From the NCBI GenBank assembly GCA_937925475.1, contig CALEWH010000035.1, positions 1 through 13,412 of the forward strand: 13,412 nt of DNA, in the 5' to 3' direction. A program made the translations under genes and the position numbers. This DNA comes from an uncultured Clostridia bacterium (GTDB lineage Bacteria; Bacillota; Clostridia; Christensenellales; UBA1242). Below are positions 8,401 through 13,412 of this stretch, one piece after another; the stretch's first letter is position 1; every line of letters begins with the position of its first letter. Below the pieces are notes generated by a model. The model searched no databases and had not been told where the DNA came from. It was given only the letters and a program-made list of their open reading frames with translations.

Positions 8401-9423
8401 CATATCGGTGCGGATTAGATAATCCACAACAATAGGCATTATCTCGCTCAAACTCGAATTGACAATTCCCGATTTAAACGCCGAATTGGTGACAACTCGA
8501 CAGTTTGTCAAGAAGGTGTTAAGTTCTTCTTTTGTGCAAGTGTTCCAGTCAGGCACTTTGATGTTTTTGGTCGAATTGAAGACTTGAAGTCCAGTCTCGA
8601 CTTCTTTTCTTAGATTTATATCTACTTTGTTTACTTTTGTACTGCTTAGGCTATTAAACACAACTCCCGACAGATAGTCCATTCCAGTGTATTTCATAAC
8701 CCCAGAGAAAATACTTTTGTTGTATCCATCCATAACAATATTGTAGTTTTCTTCACCCATAAGGTCGCTAAGCACGCCCACTTGTGCGTTGTTTTCTTTT
8801 TTGGTCGAACTCTCCACACTTTGTGCCATATTGATGTAGCCCATTATAGGCATAAATGTAAACGCACAAACAAGTAGTCCTAGCACTGCTCCTATGCCAG
8901 CACCTGCAAGTCTGTATTTTTTAGTCTTAACCTTAACCCATTTGGTCTTAACCTTTTTGCCAGACTGAACTTGTTCTTTGCGATATTGGTTTTTATTAAA
9001 CACCCAACGAGCAAGCACTGAGTAAACAGGTGACAAAACCCATTTTACAATGTAGAACACTACAACAAAAACAAACGAATTGATTGCAATAGAAATAACT
9101 GTCAAAAGGCTTTCGACAGCACCCGCAGTATCGACAGTTGTTTCAAGATTTGCCTTTATTTGAAGGCTTAGATAATCTCTAAGGTTTCGCACTCTTTCGC
9201 CATTGACTTCAAGCGTAATAATGTCACCAATGTTTCCATTGATCAATGCGCGCGAAATCATACTCGCTATAAAAAATGCGATTGCTAGCACAAATATAAG
9301 AAAAACACCCCTATAAAGGCTGTTTTTAAATCCCCTGATAAGTCCCCAAACTATGCCCCAAAGTATGAAAACTCCCACTACTAGACTTAGTACAAGCGAA
9401 ATTGTTTTTGCGTCGAAACCCAT
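5494..9423 (-). CDS. Giant membrane-anchored repeat protein with CvpA-like N-terminus
   Basis: This 1309-residue protein has four likely N-terminal membrane helices (about 8-28, 38-58, 108-130 and 172-192). The first pair, with the WGLIRGFKNSLYRG turn, resembles the CvpA/colicin V production family. A strongly basic loop at 144-171 (KVKTKWVKVKTKKYR) should be cytoplasmic, which places the remaining 1100 residues outside the cell. That part is mostly helical and repetitive. Two copies offset by exactly 108 residues carry DVDGD-[NS]-TNGY (from Asp838 and Asp946), followed by x-Y-x-VEF-x-AL-x-L and later LG-x-x-[ILV]D. A third copy near residue 1055 keeps the YEVEFLALTRL part without the Asp-rich loop, and weaker copies lie upstream. 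The Asp loops recall calcium-binding motifs. GGAG precedes the ATG by 6 bases. The function is unknown; a surface or envelope role is inferred. Confidence 0.8.
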   Translation of the reverse strand: MGFDAKTISLVLSLVVGVFILWGIVWGLIRGFKNSLYRGVFLIFVLAIAFFIASMISRALINGNIGDIITLEVNGERVRNLRDYLSLQIKANLETTVDTAGAVESLLTVISIAINSFVFVVVFYIVKWVLSPVYSVLARWVFNKNQYRKEQVQSGKKVKTKWVKVKTKKYRLAGAGIGAVLGLLVCAFTFMPIMGYINMAQSVESSTKKENNAQVGVLSDLMGEENYNIVMDGYNKSIFSGVMKYTGMDYLSGVVFNSLSSTKVNKVDINLRKEVETGLQVFNSTKNIKVPDWNTCTKEELNTFLTNCRVVTNSAFKSGIVNSSLSEIMPIVVDYLIRTDMIQDLDGAKKVFAIHALENLAVIHSEEIKTEVLNLVGLAQTLNDYNLAISILQNDTGNIVEFLQATTNREVVRDVTEKLFALQSVDKVAPDVANVMVEYISSALELEGQTVEEITSAQLKESIQNILYSMVDILPDLDSKSDYYVTKNAIKGIGKVIDNIKAAPFMTSAMFDATIGKVQDKLSEQISSVPSWAQNIANEAIANLSNITDYTTEFEKIYLVVDNVDNACKNSEGKRSTDLNDIDFARIGVALDGLEDLTLAKRQNPQAGELDNLVPSLVLEAIDHYSNDKSISINLSTFASVNQLKQNIKDIKNVNWTNDLPKLKQLVVVAKNIMSDSTSIADKMKDIKSKQEFVDLGEALDMASTAMLFAGNNVDRLFMLDILDLVDDNYESDADMLNAITSIKSNITSASTITWKNEFDNIIELVNMDFDNVLSDTTVEGVKSKAYLLGEKIDNIIGNSDIITADIIDTFICTVVDDNFNGTSYENMVSLVKRTFSDVDGDNTNGYKNGIDCYAVEFDALNTLYQARSVVNDGTFNLADDAEKLGKKVDAAINTTATIAGQVFKTKLVGNELIDTFIKDILAEKFDSSDPKFGDAYNMIVDKFSDVDGDSTNGYQNAIENYTVEFKALGKLQSVVDYAKSSTFAFKTNGRALGELIDIALATTYNGYTTKVVNEELVDSYIRNLLDDYISDDADLIVTKNAIKAMFNKNSSSTEYSNSVDYYEVEFLALTRLINEIIDAGVNVNTSVSRTSLGTKLDDICRTYIEYDTTTDPHREYTQVVVPSVLNPYIKNKVSDIHINEEYESVKQTLFDDINSYLDKIDLTHSTPTYSYTKCFKDINTLDTQINNINTNGTDWMSVENLKDIQNRLDIVQNTVVFSAKVSRRVMSVVVQEILNKYYLDNTLTAEVVKEKTKYARAYMNYLQNNMDSAEYEPYVDESVVTVNVVVDNETLVVRRNKPLEYIYDKITV
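5900..6930 (-). repeat. Tandem ~324-bp (108-residue) coding repeats inside the giant gene
   Basis: The segment encoding SDVDGD occurs at about 6576-6591 and again at about 6900-6915, a spacing of exactly 324 bases, and the two copies are nearly identical in DNA there. Sequence around the copies also aligns, with VEF-x-AL and the LG-x-x-[ILV]D heptad-like blocks. A third, degenerate unit follows toward the C-terminal end. The outer limits given are approximate. Confidence 0.65.
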
Positions 9424-9475
9424 AATTTACTCCATATTTTGTGGTTTTGATAAATAGTCCAAAACCATTAGTTTT

Positions 9476-9504
9476 ATTATAATACAATAGCGCGAAAATA
9501 CAAA
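9476..9504 (-). promoter_or_regulatory. Promoter of the giant membrane protein gene
   Basis: On the minus strand there is TTTGTA (9499-9504), a 17-base spacer and a perfect TATAAT (9476-9481). The predicted leader is about 45 bases and contains an 8-bp inverted repeat (9442-9449 with 9460-9467) before the GGAG box, a possible minor control hairpin. Confidence 0.6.
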
Positions 9505-9520
9505 ACCAAAAACAAATAAT

Positions 9521-9540
9521 TGTGAGCAAATTTTGTCACA
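9521..9540. promoter_or_regulatory. Candidate operator: 20-bp near-palindrome
   Basis: Arms TGTGA and TCACA flank a 10-base centre, and 8 of the 10 symmetric positions pair. It lies between the two divergent promoters. Its centre is about 61 bases upstream of the predicted start for the giant gene and about 80 upstream of that for ppa. The TGTGA/TCACA arms resemble CRP-family sites, but the spacing is 10 rather than 6, so the regulator is unknown. Confidence 0.35.
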
Positions 9541-9574
9541 TAATAAAGATAATTACAATCTAGCGAAAAAACAT

Positions 9575-9603
9575 TTTTGAAAAGCGCAAATATGTGGTAC
9601 AAT
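9575..9603 (+). promoter_or_regulatory. Promoter of the ppa-dtd-PPTase operon
   Basis: TTTTGA (9575-9580), a 17-base spacer and TACAAT (9598-9603) preceded by TGG form an extended -10 promoter. The short leader carries AAGGAG at 9615-9620. Confidence 0.55.
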
Positions 9604-9626
9604 TTCGTACTAGTAAGGAGAATATT

Positions 9627-10160
9627 ATGAACATTTGGAAAGATATAAGCGAAAAACGCATAACCCCCGAAGATTTTGTTGTGTTTATCGAAATCGAGCA
9701 AGGAAGCAAAAACAAATACGAACTTGACAAAGAAACAGGTCTTATCATTCTTGACCGCGTGCTTTACACTTCGACACACTATCCTATGAACTATGGTTTT
9801 ATCCCTTTGACACTAAGCCAAGACAACGACCCGCTTGATGTTTTTGTGCTTTGTAGCCAACCTATCGAGAAAGGCTCACTTGTAAGATGTTTTCCGATAG
9901 GCGTCATCACCATGGAAGACCGTGACCAACTTGACGAGAAAGTTATCGCAATCCCTTTTGGCGACCCACAATACAATAGTTATAGCGACATTAGCCAACT
10001 TCCAAAGCATATTCTTGACGAGCTTGTTCACTTTTTGTCGGTCTACAAACAACTTGAAAATAAAAAGGTTTCTATCCTAAACACTGGCAGACGAAAAGAA
10101 GCGGTCAAATGTATAAAAGCAAATATGCTTGCCTTTAAGAAAATGAGAGGTAACTTGTAA
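9627..10160 (+). CDS. ppa: Family I soluble inorganic pyrophosphatase
   Basis: It hydrolyses pyrophosphate to phosphate in the cytoplasm, pulling biosynthetic reactions forward. The 177-residue protein has the family I signature DNDPLDV (66-72) and the second acidic metal cluster MEDRDQLDEK (96-105). Substrate-site residues Lys30, Glu32, Arg44 and Tyr56 and the C-terminal Tyr-Lys in VYKQLE are also present. The frame is open from a GTG at 9594, but the ATG at 9627 is chosen because AAGGAG lies 6 bases upstream and the GTG falls inside the promoter region. Its TAA overlaps the ATG of dtd by one base (TAATG), so the two are translationally coupled. Confidence 0.95.
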   Translation: MNIWKDISEKRITPEDFVVFIEIEQGSKNKYELDKETGLIILDRVLYTSTHYPMNYGFIPLTLSQDNDPLDVFVLCSQPIEKGSLVRCFPIGVITMEDRDQLDEKVIAIPFGDPQYNSYSDISQLPKHILDELVHFLSVYKQLENKKVSILNTGRRKEAVKCIKANMLAFKKMRGNL

Positions 10161-10615
10161 TGAAAGTGGTTTTGCAAAAGGTAAACCATTGCACTTTGTC
10201 AGTCGACGGCAAAACCATTAGCCACATCGACACAGGTCTACTTGTGACTGTTGGGGTGCACAGGTACGACACACAAAAAGATGTCGACTACATCGCACAC
10301 AAAGTGGCACATATGCGTATATGGAAAGACGAAAACAACAAAATAAACAAAAGCGTGCTTGATGTAGATGGCGAAATTATGGTTGTGTCAAATTTCACAC
10401 TTCAAGCGGTTATCGGCTCGGGCACTCGCCCATCTTTCTCGCACGGTGCCGAACCCACTATCGCAAACCAACTCTACTTGTCACTTGTAGACGCTTTTCA
10501 AAAAGAAGGCGTCAAAAATGTTACGCACGGCTGTTTTGGCGAACATATGCATCTAGATACAGCACTCGATGGCCCATATACTATCATTCTCGACACCAAC
10601 CACGAGGCCGAATAA
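10160..10615 (+). CDS. dtd: D-aminoacyl-tRNA deacylase
   Basis: Dtd removes D-amino acids (and glycine mischarged on tRNA-Ala) from tRNA, acting as a proofreading enzyme in the cytoplasm. The 151-residue protein has the standard length and begins with the typical MKVVLQKV. The conserved SQFTL active-site motif reads SNFTL (77-81) and is followed by GTRPSF; the C-terminal NxGPVT motif reads LDGPYT (136-141), keeping the Gly138-Pro139 pair that enforces chirality. GCFGEHM (124-130) matches the usual G-x-FG-x-x-M. Only a weak AGAGG lies upstream, and the start overlaps the ppa stop, so translation probably depends on coupling. Confidence 0.93.
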   Translation: MKVVLQKVNHCTLSVDGKTISHIDTGLLVTVGVHRYDTQKDVDYIAHKVAHMRIWKDENNKINKSVLDVDGEIMVVSNFTLQAVIGSGTRPSFSHGAEPTIANQLYLSLVDAFQKEGVKNVTHGCFGEHMHLDTALDGPYTIILDTNHEAE

Positions 10616-10637
10616 TGGATATAATAAAAGGTGAAAA

Positions 10638-11237
10638 ATGATTTGTTGTTATTGTGATATAAGTAAAAAAAATATATGTGTTGGAAAAATCGAAAACACA
10701 TATTTTTACAACCGCACAAACGAATATAATTTGCCAGATGACAAATGTCGCACATATGTTTCGTACTTGCTTCTAAAACAAATGGTAGCAAAAATATACA
10801 ATCTAAATTTGGACAAGATTGACATTGTTCGAGGCAAAAACAATAAGCCACAAATAAAAGACAATGGCTTTTGTTTTAACATTTCACATAGCAAAAACAT
10901 TGTTGCAATTGTAGTTGATGATAGCCCTGTCGGCATCGATGTCGAACAACTTCGCAAAACAGATTTGCGTGTTGTAGCCAAATATTTTGACACAATGAGT
11001 CCGCAAATCCAAAACTCTCTAAATCCCGACGAAGAGTATACAAAACAATGGACCATCTATGAAAGCCAACTAAAACTTTTTGGCTCCCAACAACTTCTAA
11101 TGCAAAACAAAACAAAGGTTTTCACCCACTCTTTCACCCTATCCGACTCGACCGACACAAAATATCATTTGTCTGTTTCATCATCAAATCCATTTGATAA
11201 TATAGAAATAGTGCAAATAAACAATCCGAAAATATAA
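10638..11237 (+). CDS. 4'-phosphopantetheinyl transferase superfamily protein
   Basis: Enzymes of this group attach the phosphopantetheine arm of CoA to a serine of acyl or peptidyl carrier proteins. The 199-residue protein is close to the Sfp-type layout. It shows KPQI (70-73), FNISHS with His84, VGIDVE with the metal-binding Asp101 and Glu103, and WTIYESQLKLFG (138-149) matching the WxxKEAxxKxxG helix. Glu142 and Lys146 are kept, but the Lys before Glu is Tyr here. AAGGTG lies about 5 bases before the ATG, 22 bases after dtd, so it is the last gene of the operon. No carrier protein or synthase gene is in the window, so its target is unknown. Confidence 0.85.
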   Translation: MICCYCDISKKNICVGKIENTYFYNRTNEYNLPDDKCRTYVSYLLLKQMVAKIYNLNLDKIDIVRGKNNKPQIKDNGFCFNISHSKNIVAIVVDDSPVGIDVEQLRKTDLRVVAKYFDTMSPQIQNSLNPDEEYTKQWTIYESQLKLFGSQQLLMQNKTKVFTHSFTLSDSTDTKYHLSVSSSNPFDNIEIVQINNPKI

Positions 11238-11262
11238 TACACAACAAAATTTGCACCAAATT

Positions 11263-11325
11263 ATAATCATATAATGCATAAGCCATAAGTAATGATTATA
11301 TAAAGTAAAAATTATGTACTTTATA
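11263..11325 (+). other. Two overlapping inverted repeats after the PPTase gene
   Basis: One 9-bp stem pairs 11263-11271 with 11292-11300; a second pairs 11299-11307 with 11317-11325. The second starts inside the 3' arm of the first, so the two cannot form fully at once. Neither has a T run, so a classic terminator is not evident. The rest of the spacer, 11326-11455, holds no gene and is strikingly poor in G on the plus strand. Confidence 0.35.
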
Positions 11326-11455
11326 ACAATTCCCCTATATTGACTCTCTTTATCACTAATCACATAACCACTTTATGTCTATTGACCCTTAAAATCAACA
11401 ACTTCCACCATCAACAACACAACATCATCACCACATCAATTATCTAGCCAATGCA

Positions 11456-11484
11456 TTGCAATTATTTTAATTTGGTGCTACAAT
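11456..11484 (+). promoter_or_regulatory. tRNA promoter
   Basis: TTGCAA (11456-11461), a 17-base spacer and TACAAT (11479-11484) point into the tRNA-Arg fragment, with a predicted start about 10 bases before its first base. It may now drive the intact tRNA downstream by read-through, since no good promoter is seen between 11541 and 11666. Confidence 0.55.
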
Positions 11485-11500
11485 ACTCAGTAACCAATCT

Positions 11501-11540
11501 GTTCTCGTAGCTCAGCTGGATAGAGCGTCCCCCTCCTAAG
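11501..11540 (+). pseudogene. 5' fragment of a tRNA-Arg(CCU) gene
   Basis: The first 40 tRNA positions are present: 5' acceptor arm GTTCTCG, positions 8-9 TA, D arm GCTC...GAGC, 5' anticodon strand TCCCC and the loop CTCCTAA. After the G that follows the loop, the sequence diverges. The expected GGGGA strand, T arm and CGAGAAC acceptor 3' strand are missing. The break in the anticodon arm is typical of integration by tyrosine recombinases. Confidence 0.75.
11532..11540 (+). repeat. Candidate att core, copy 1
   Basis: CCTCCTAAG covers the anticodon loop in the tRNA fragment and is the last sequence it shares with the intact tRNA-Arg (copy 2 at 11698-11706). The intact tRNA offers the same core 166 bases away. 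Confidence 0.4.
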
Positions 11541-11666
11541 TATCGACTTGGACAAATTGAAAATCGCTAAACACCCCTAAAACACTGACAATTTGCGACC
11601 CCTCAAAACATTCTCAAACCCAAAGTTCACCAAAAGTTCACCCAACCTTAACAAAAACACCAATAT
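11541..11666. other. Spacer between broken and intact tRNA, candidate integrase arm sites
   Basis: No gene is seen. The spacer is very poor in G on the plus strand. It contains a direct repeat AAAGTTCACC at 11622-11631 and 11633-11642 (11-base period, one helical turn) and an inverted repeat CAAATTG/CAATTTG (11553-11559, 11589-11595). Such short repeats beside an attachment core are compatible with integrase or excisionase arm binding sites; this is an inference. Confidence 0.35.
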
Positions 11667-11743
<77 letters not shown>

Positions 11744-11754
11744 ATTTTAAAACA

Positions 11755-11781
11755 AAAAAGACGCTAGTTAGGCGTCTTTTT
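11755..11781. terminator. Bidirectional terminator shared by tRNA-Arg and the kwaB-like gene
   Basis: A 10-bp stem (11755-11764 with 11772-11781, 7-base loop) has A and T runs at its ends. It follows the tRNA CCA by 11 bases on the plus strand. On the minus strand it encloses the stop codon (11768-11770) of the kwaB-like gene in its loop. Confidence 0.8.
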
Positions 11782-12679
11782 GTTCTTCCTTTAACCTAGT
11801 ACTGTTAGAAATCATGGTTTTACCTGTTAAAGGCCCCTTGTATATTTTTTCTGATAAAAATGTTAATAATTCTTTTAATCTTTCTCTTTCTTTTGGAATG
11901 GTTACTTTATTGTTGCTAACATTAATCTCAATATTAAATCCGTTTGCAATGTTTTTTAAACTTTGAGCATCGTGTTTTTCTAAAACCTTGCTATCCAATA
12001 TTTTTGCTATTTGAGATCTTGTTTGTTGTCCTTCAGTTAATTTTGCAAAATCATCAGAACTTTCCAATTCAAAAATACTGTTTGTGGCAAATTCATCAAT
12101 TTCTTTTTGCGTAGCAATCCTATAATATTCTTGCAAAGGCAATACTTTATTAGCGCTTGAATAGTTAATAAATTTAAAACTATCATTATTAAAGATTGCA
12201 TCTGGCATTTCACCAATGTTTAAACTAAAATCATTTGATTTAATGAAGGTGTCAGAAGAAAATATTATTGCAAATTTTTTTCTTTTTAAAACCTGTGATT
12301 TCTCAAACTTTTGAAAAGCCACAAATAATTTATCATTAATATTTTTGCCCATAAAAATGGATTTAATAAGATATCCATCCACCGTCAACCCTTCGGCATC
12401 TGCAGGAATGTATTTTTCTAATGTGTCAGGATGTTCAATCGCTTTTTTAATTTCATCTGGTAAACAAAAGTTTTCAATTTTCCAAATCTCATCATTGCTT
12501 AATTGGTATCCAACTTGAAAAGTAATTTCATCATATCCATTTTCCAACCCTGGTTTTAATGGCTTATTAAAGATTAGTGCAAACATATTTTGCACCTCTC
12601 TGTCACAATTTAACAAATACACTTTGTAACTATTCTTTTTCTTAGTTAAAAGATAGATCGAATCATTTATATCAAACAT
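11768..12679 (-). CDS. kwaB: KwaB-like protein (DUF4868), Kiwa anti-phage system
   Basis: In the Kiwa system KwaB is the cytoplasmic DNA-binding partner that works with membrane-bound KwaA to block phage replication. This 303-residue protein is close to the usual KwaB length of about 315. The middle part (about 115-200) reads KLFVAFQKFEKSQVLKRKK, then FAIIFSSDTFIK, then SFKFINYSSANKVLPLQEYY, in the style of DUF4868. The C-terminal IYKGPLTGKTMISNSTRLK resembles the conserved family end. It has no membrane segment. GGAGG precedes the ATG by 6 bases, and the start overlaps the upstream gene by 8 bases, so the pair is coupled. It is more AT-rich than the chromosomal genes. The family call comes from remembered sequence patterns, not a search. 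Confidence 0.68.
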   Translation of the reverse strand: MFDINDSIYLLTKKKNSYKVYLLNCDREVQNMFALIFNKPLKPGLENGYDEITFQVGYQLSNDEIWKIENFCLPDEIKKAIEHPDTLEKYIPADAEGLTVDGYLIKSIFMGKNINDKLFVAFQKFEKSQVLKRKKFAIIFSSDTFIKSNDFSLNIGEMPDAIFNNDSFKFINYSSANKVLPLQEYYRIATQKEIDEFATNSIFELESSDDFAKLTEGQQTRSQIAKILDSKVLEKHDAQSLKNIANGFNIEINVSNNKVTIPKERERLKELLTFLSEKIYKGPLTGKTMISNSTRLKEEQKDA

Positions 12680-13220
12680 TTTTATCCTCCACTTCCATGT
12701 ATATCTCAGGGAATATCTCTACCATAACTTTAGGACTTTCAATATCCATTCTTTTTTTCTTTGAAATCATTGTGTATTTAATTCCACTACTAGCCTTTAT
12801 TGTGAAATATCTATAGTTAAACAAAAACATTATTGGGTTTAATTGAACAATTTTTGTGCAAAATAGTAGTATAACTAAAATAGCCATAAAACCAATAAAA
12901 GCAACCCAATTAACGCTTTCAACAGTAATTGTTACCAAAGGTAACAAATATGTTATTATGTTGCTCGCCACTAAATTATCCATATTCTCTATTTCTTCAA
13001 CCTTAAGCTTTATAGTACTTAGTTTAGATACTGCAAATTTGATTATTGCATAACAAATAATTATCAAAACAATAGAACTGCTTAGTAAGATTACTGGCAT
13101 AATCCAAGTAGTACACAATGTGCGTTTCCAAAAATAATCAAACAATAACACTAATCCAAAAACTAAAATTAATGGTACCATAGAAATTAAAGTCCAAATA
13201 AATTTCATTAATTTACTCAT
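12672..13220 (-). CDS. kwaA: KwaA-like membrane protein, Kiwa anti-phage system
   Basis: KwaA is the membrane part of Kiwa, proposed to sense phage attachment or injection and to recruit KwaB. This 182-residue protein has four hydrophobic helices (about 8-28, 40-63, 86-100 and 105-123). After the last helix comes QLNPIMFLFNYRYFTIKASSG then KYTMISKKKRMD; the NP-x-x-FLF-x-YRY segment right after the last helix is what I associate with the family. A charged coiled segment (KLKVEEIENMD) lies between helices 2 and 3. GAGG lies 8 bases before the ATG. Its TGA lies inside the kwaB-like start region. Without the KwaB-like partner it would only be called a hypothetical membrane protein. Confidence 0.63.
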   Translation of the reverse strand: MSKLMKFIWTLISMVPLILVFGLVLLFDYFWKRTLCTTWIMPVILLSSSIVLIIICYAIIKFAVSKLSTIKLKVEEIENMDNLVASNIITYLLPLVTITVESVNWVAFIGFMAILVILLFCTKIVQLNPIMFLFNYRYFTIKASSGIKYTMISKKKRMDIESPKVMVEIFPEIYMEVEDKNV

Positions 13221-13239
13221 TTTTTTAACCTCTTTTATT

Positions 13240-13248
13240 ATTATAACA
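13240..13248 (-). promoter_or_regulatory. Extended -10 promoter of the kwaAB-like pair
   Basis: On the minus strand the sequence reads TGT-TATAAT in the gap between the integrase stop and the kwaA-like gene, with no good -35. It would let the defence pair be transcribed independently of the integrase. Confidence 0.45.
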
Positions 13249-13283
13249 TACTTTTTGCAACAATGATATATGTATTGCCATAT

Positions 13284-13412
13284 TTATTCAAATATTTTAT
13301 TTATTACTTCGCTTGCGTGTATATCACTATTCTTTAGGAAGTGGCTGTAGAAGTCGCTGGTGGTTGAGGCTTTGCTGTGGCCAGCTCTGGCTGATACAGT
13401 CTTCATATCTAC
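13284..13412 (-). CDS. Tyrosine recombinase (phage-type integrase), C-terminal fragment cut by the window edge
   Basis: The last 42 residues of a site-specific tyrosine recombinase are visible on the minus strand, ending in TAA at 13284-13286. They contain VSARAGHSKASTTSDFYSHF: the GH(S) turn carrying the conserved active-site histidine, the TT before the last helix, and the catalytic tyrosine in DFYSH. The rest of the gene lies beyond the right edge. Enzymes of this family insert elements into tRNA genes. The nearby broken tRNA-Arg and the following defence pair fit an integrative element with its integrase next to cargo. The reading frame is intact over the visible part. Confidence 0.85.
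   Translation of the reverse strand, partial: VDMKTVSARAGHSKASTTSDFYSHFLKNSDIHASEVINKIFE

Noticed and set aside
9519..9540. A lac-type operator, because the left half reads TTGTGAGC
   Set aside because: The right half does not fit the lac operator and no LacI-family gene or sugar operon is nearby; kept only as a generic dyad.
9594..9626. An upstream GTG start for the pyrophosphatase
   Set aside because: The GTG overlaps the -10 box of the promoter and has no ribosome binding site; the ATG at 9627 has AAGGAG at good spacing and gives the normal family length.
11501..11540. A second functional tRNA-Arg
   Set aside because: Bases after the anticodon loop cannot pair with the TCCCC strand, and no T arm or acceptor 3' strand follows, so it is only a fragment.
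11622..11642. A CRISPR-like repeat
   Set aside because: There are only two 10-base copies with a 1-base gap, no spacers and no cas genes; better seen as a direct repeat.
11768..13220. A toxin-antitoxin pair
   Set aside because: Both genes are too large for typical type II modules, one is a four-helix membrane protein, and the motifs fit the Kiwa pair better.

Overview
The window looks like part of a low-GC Firmicutes (Clostridia-type) chromosome, most likely from an uncultured, possibly gut-associated lineage. This rests on the AT-rich sequence, strong GGAGG-type ribosome binding sites, AT-rich hairpin terminators, standard TGA/TAA stops and a housekeeping gene set typical of such genomes. 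The exact taxon cannot be told from the sequence alone. The final gene is cut by the right edge of the window.

Left part (248-9423), all on the minus strand. In window order the genes are folD (one-carbon metabolism), a zinc carboxypeptidase of the M14 family, a four-helix membrane protein of unknown function, a type 1 isopentenyl-diphosphate isomerase, a tiny Pmp3/YqaE-like membrane protein, phosphoglucosamine mutase glmM, a stand-alone GlmU-type acetyltransferase domain, and a 1309-residue membrane-anchored repeat protein with a CvpA-like N-terminus. Several of these are separate transcription units with their own hairpin terminators. The acetyltransferase gene and glmM overlap in an ATGA and form a UDP-GlcNAc precursor mini-operon.

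Middle part (9424-11237). A 203-base divergent control region, holding a near-palindrome, separates the giant protein from a plus-strand operon of inorganic pyrophosphatase (ppa), D-aminoacyl-tRNA deacylase (dtd) and a 4'-phosphopantetheinyl transferase.

Right part (about 11456-13412). This is an integration site and the edge of a mobile element. A tRNA promoter leads into the first 40 bases of a tRNA-Arg(CCU) gene that stops in its anticodon arm. An intact tRNA-Arg(CCU) of different stem sequence lies exactly 166 bases downstream. Next comes a bidirectional terminator, and then a minus-strand pair read here as a Kiwa-type anti-phage system: a KwaA-like four-helix membrane protein overlapping a KwaB-like DUF4868 protein. 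At the edge is the C-terminal end of a tyrosine recombinase. The simplest reading is that an integrative element inserted in the anticodon loop of a tRNA-Arg gene, brought a replacement tRNA, and carries a phage-defence cassette next to its integrase.

The items most worth a second look are the defence cassette with its broken and replaced tRNA, the giant repeat protein with about 108-residue repeats and Asp-rich DVDGD loops, and the GlmU acetyltransferase domain that stands alone next to GlmM.
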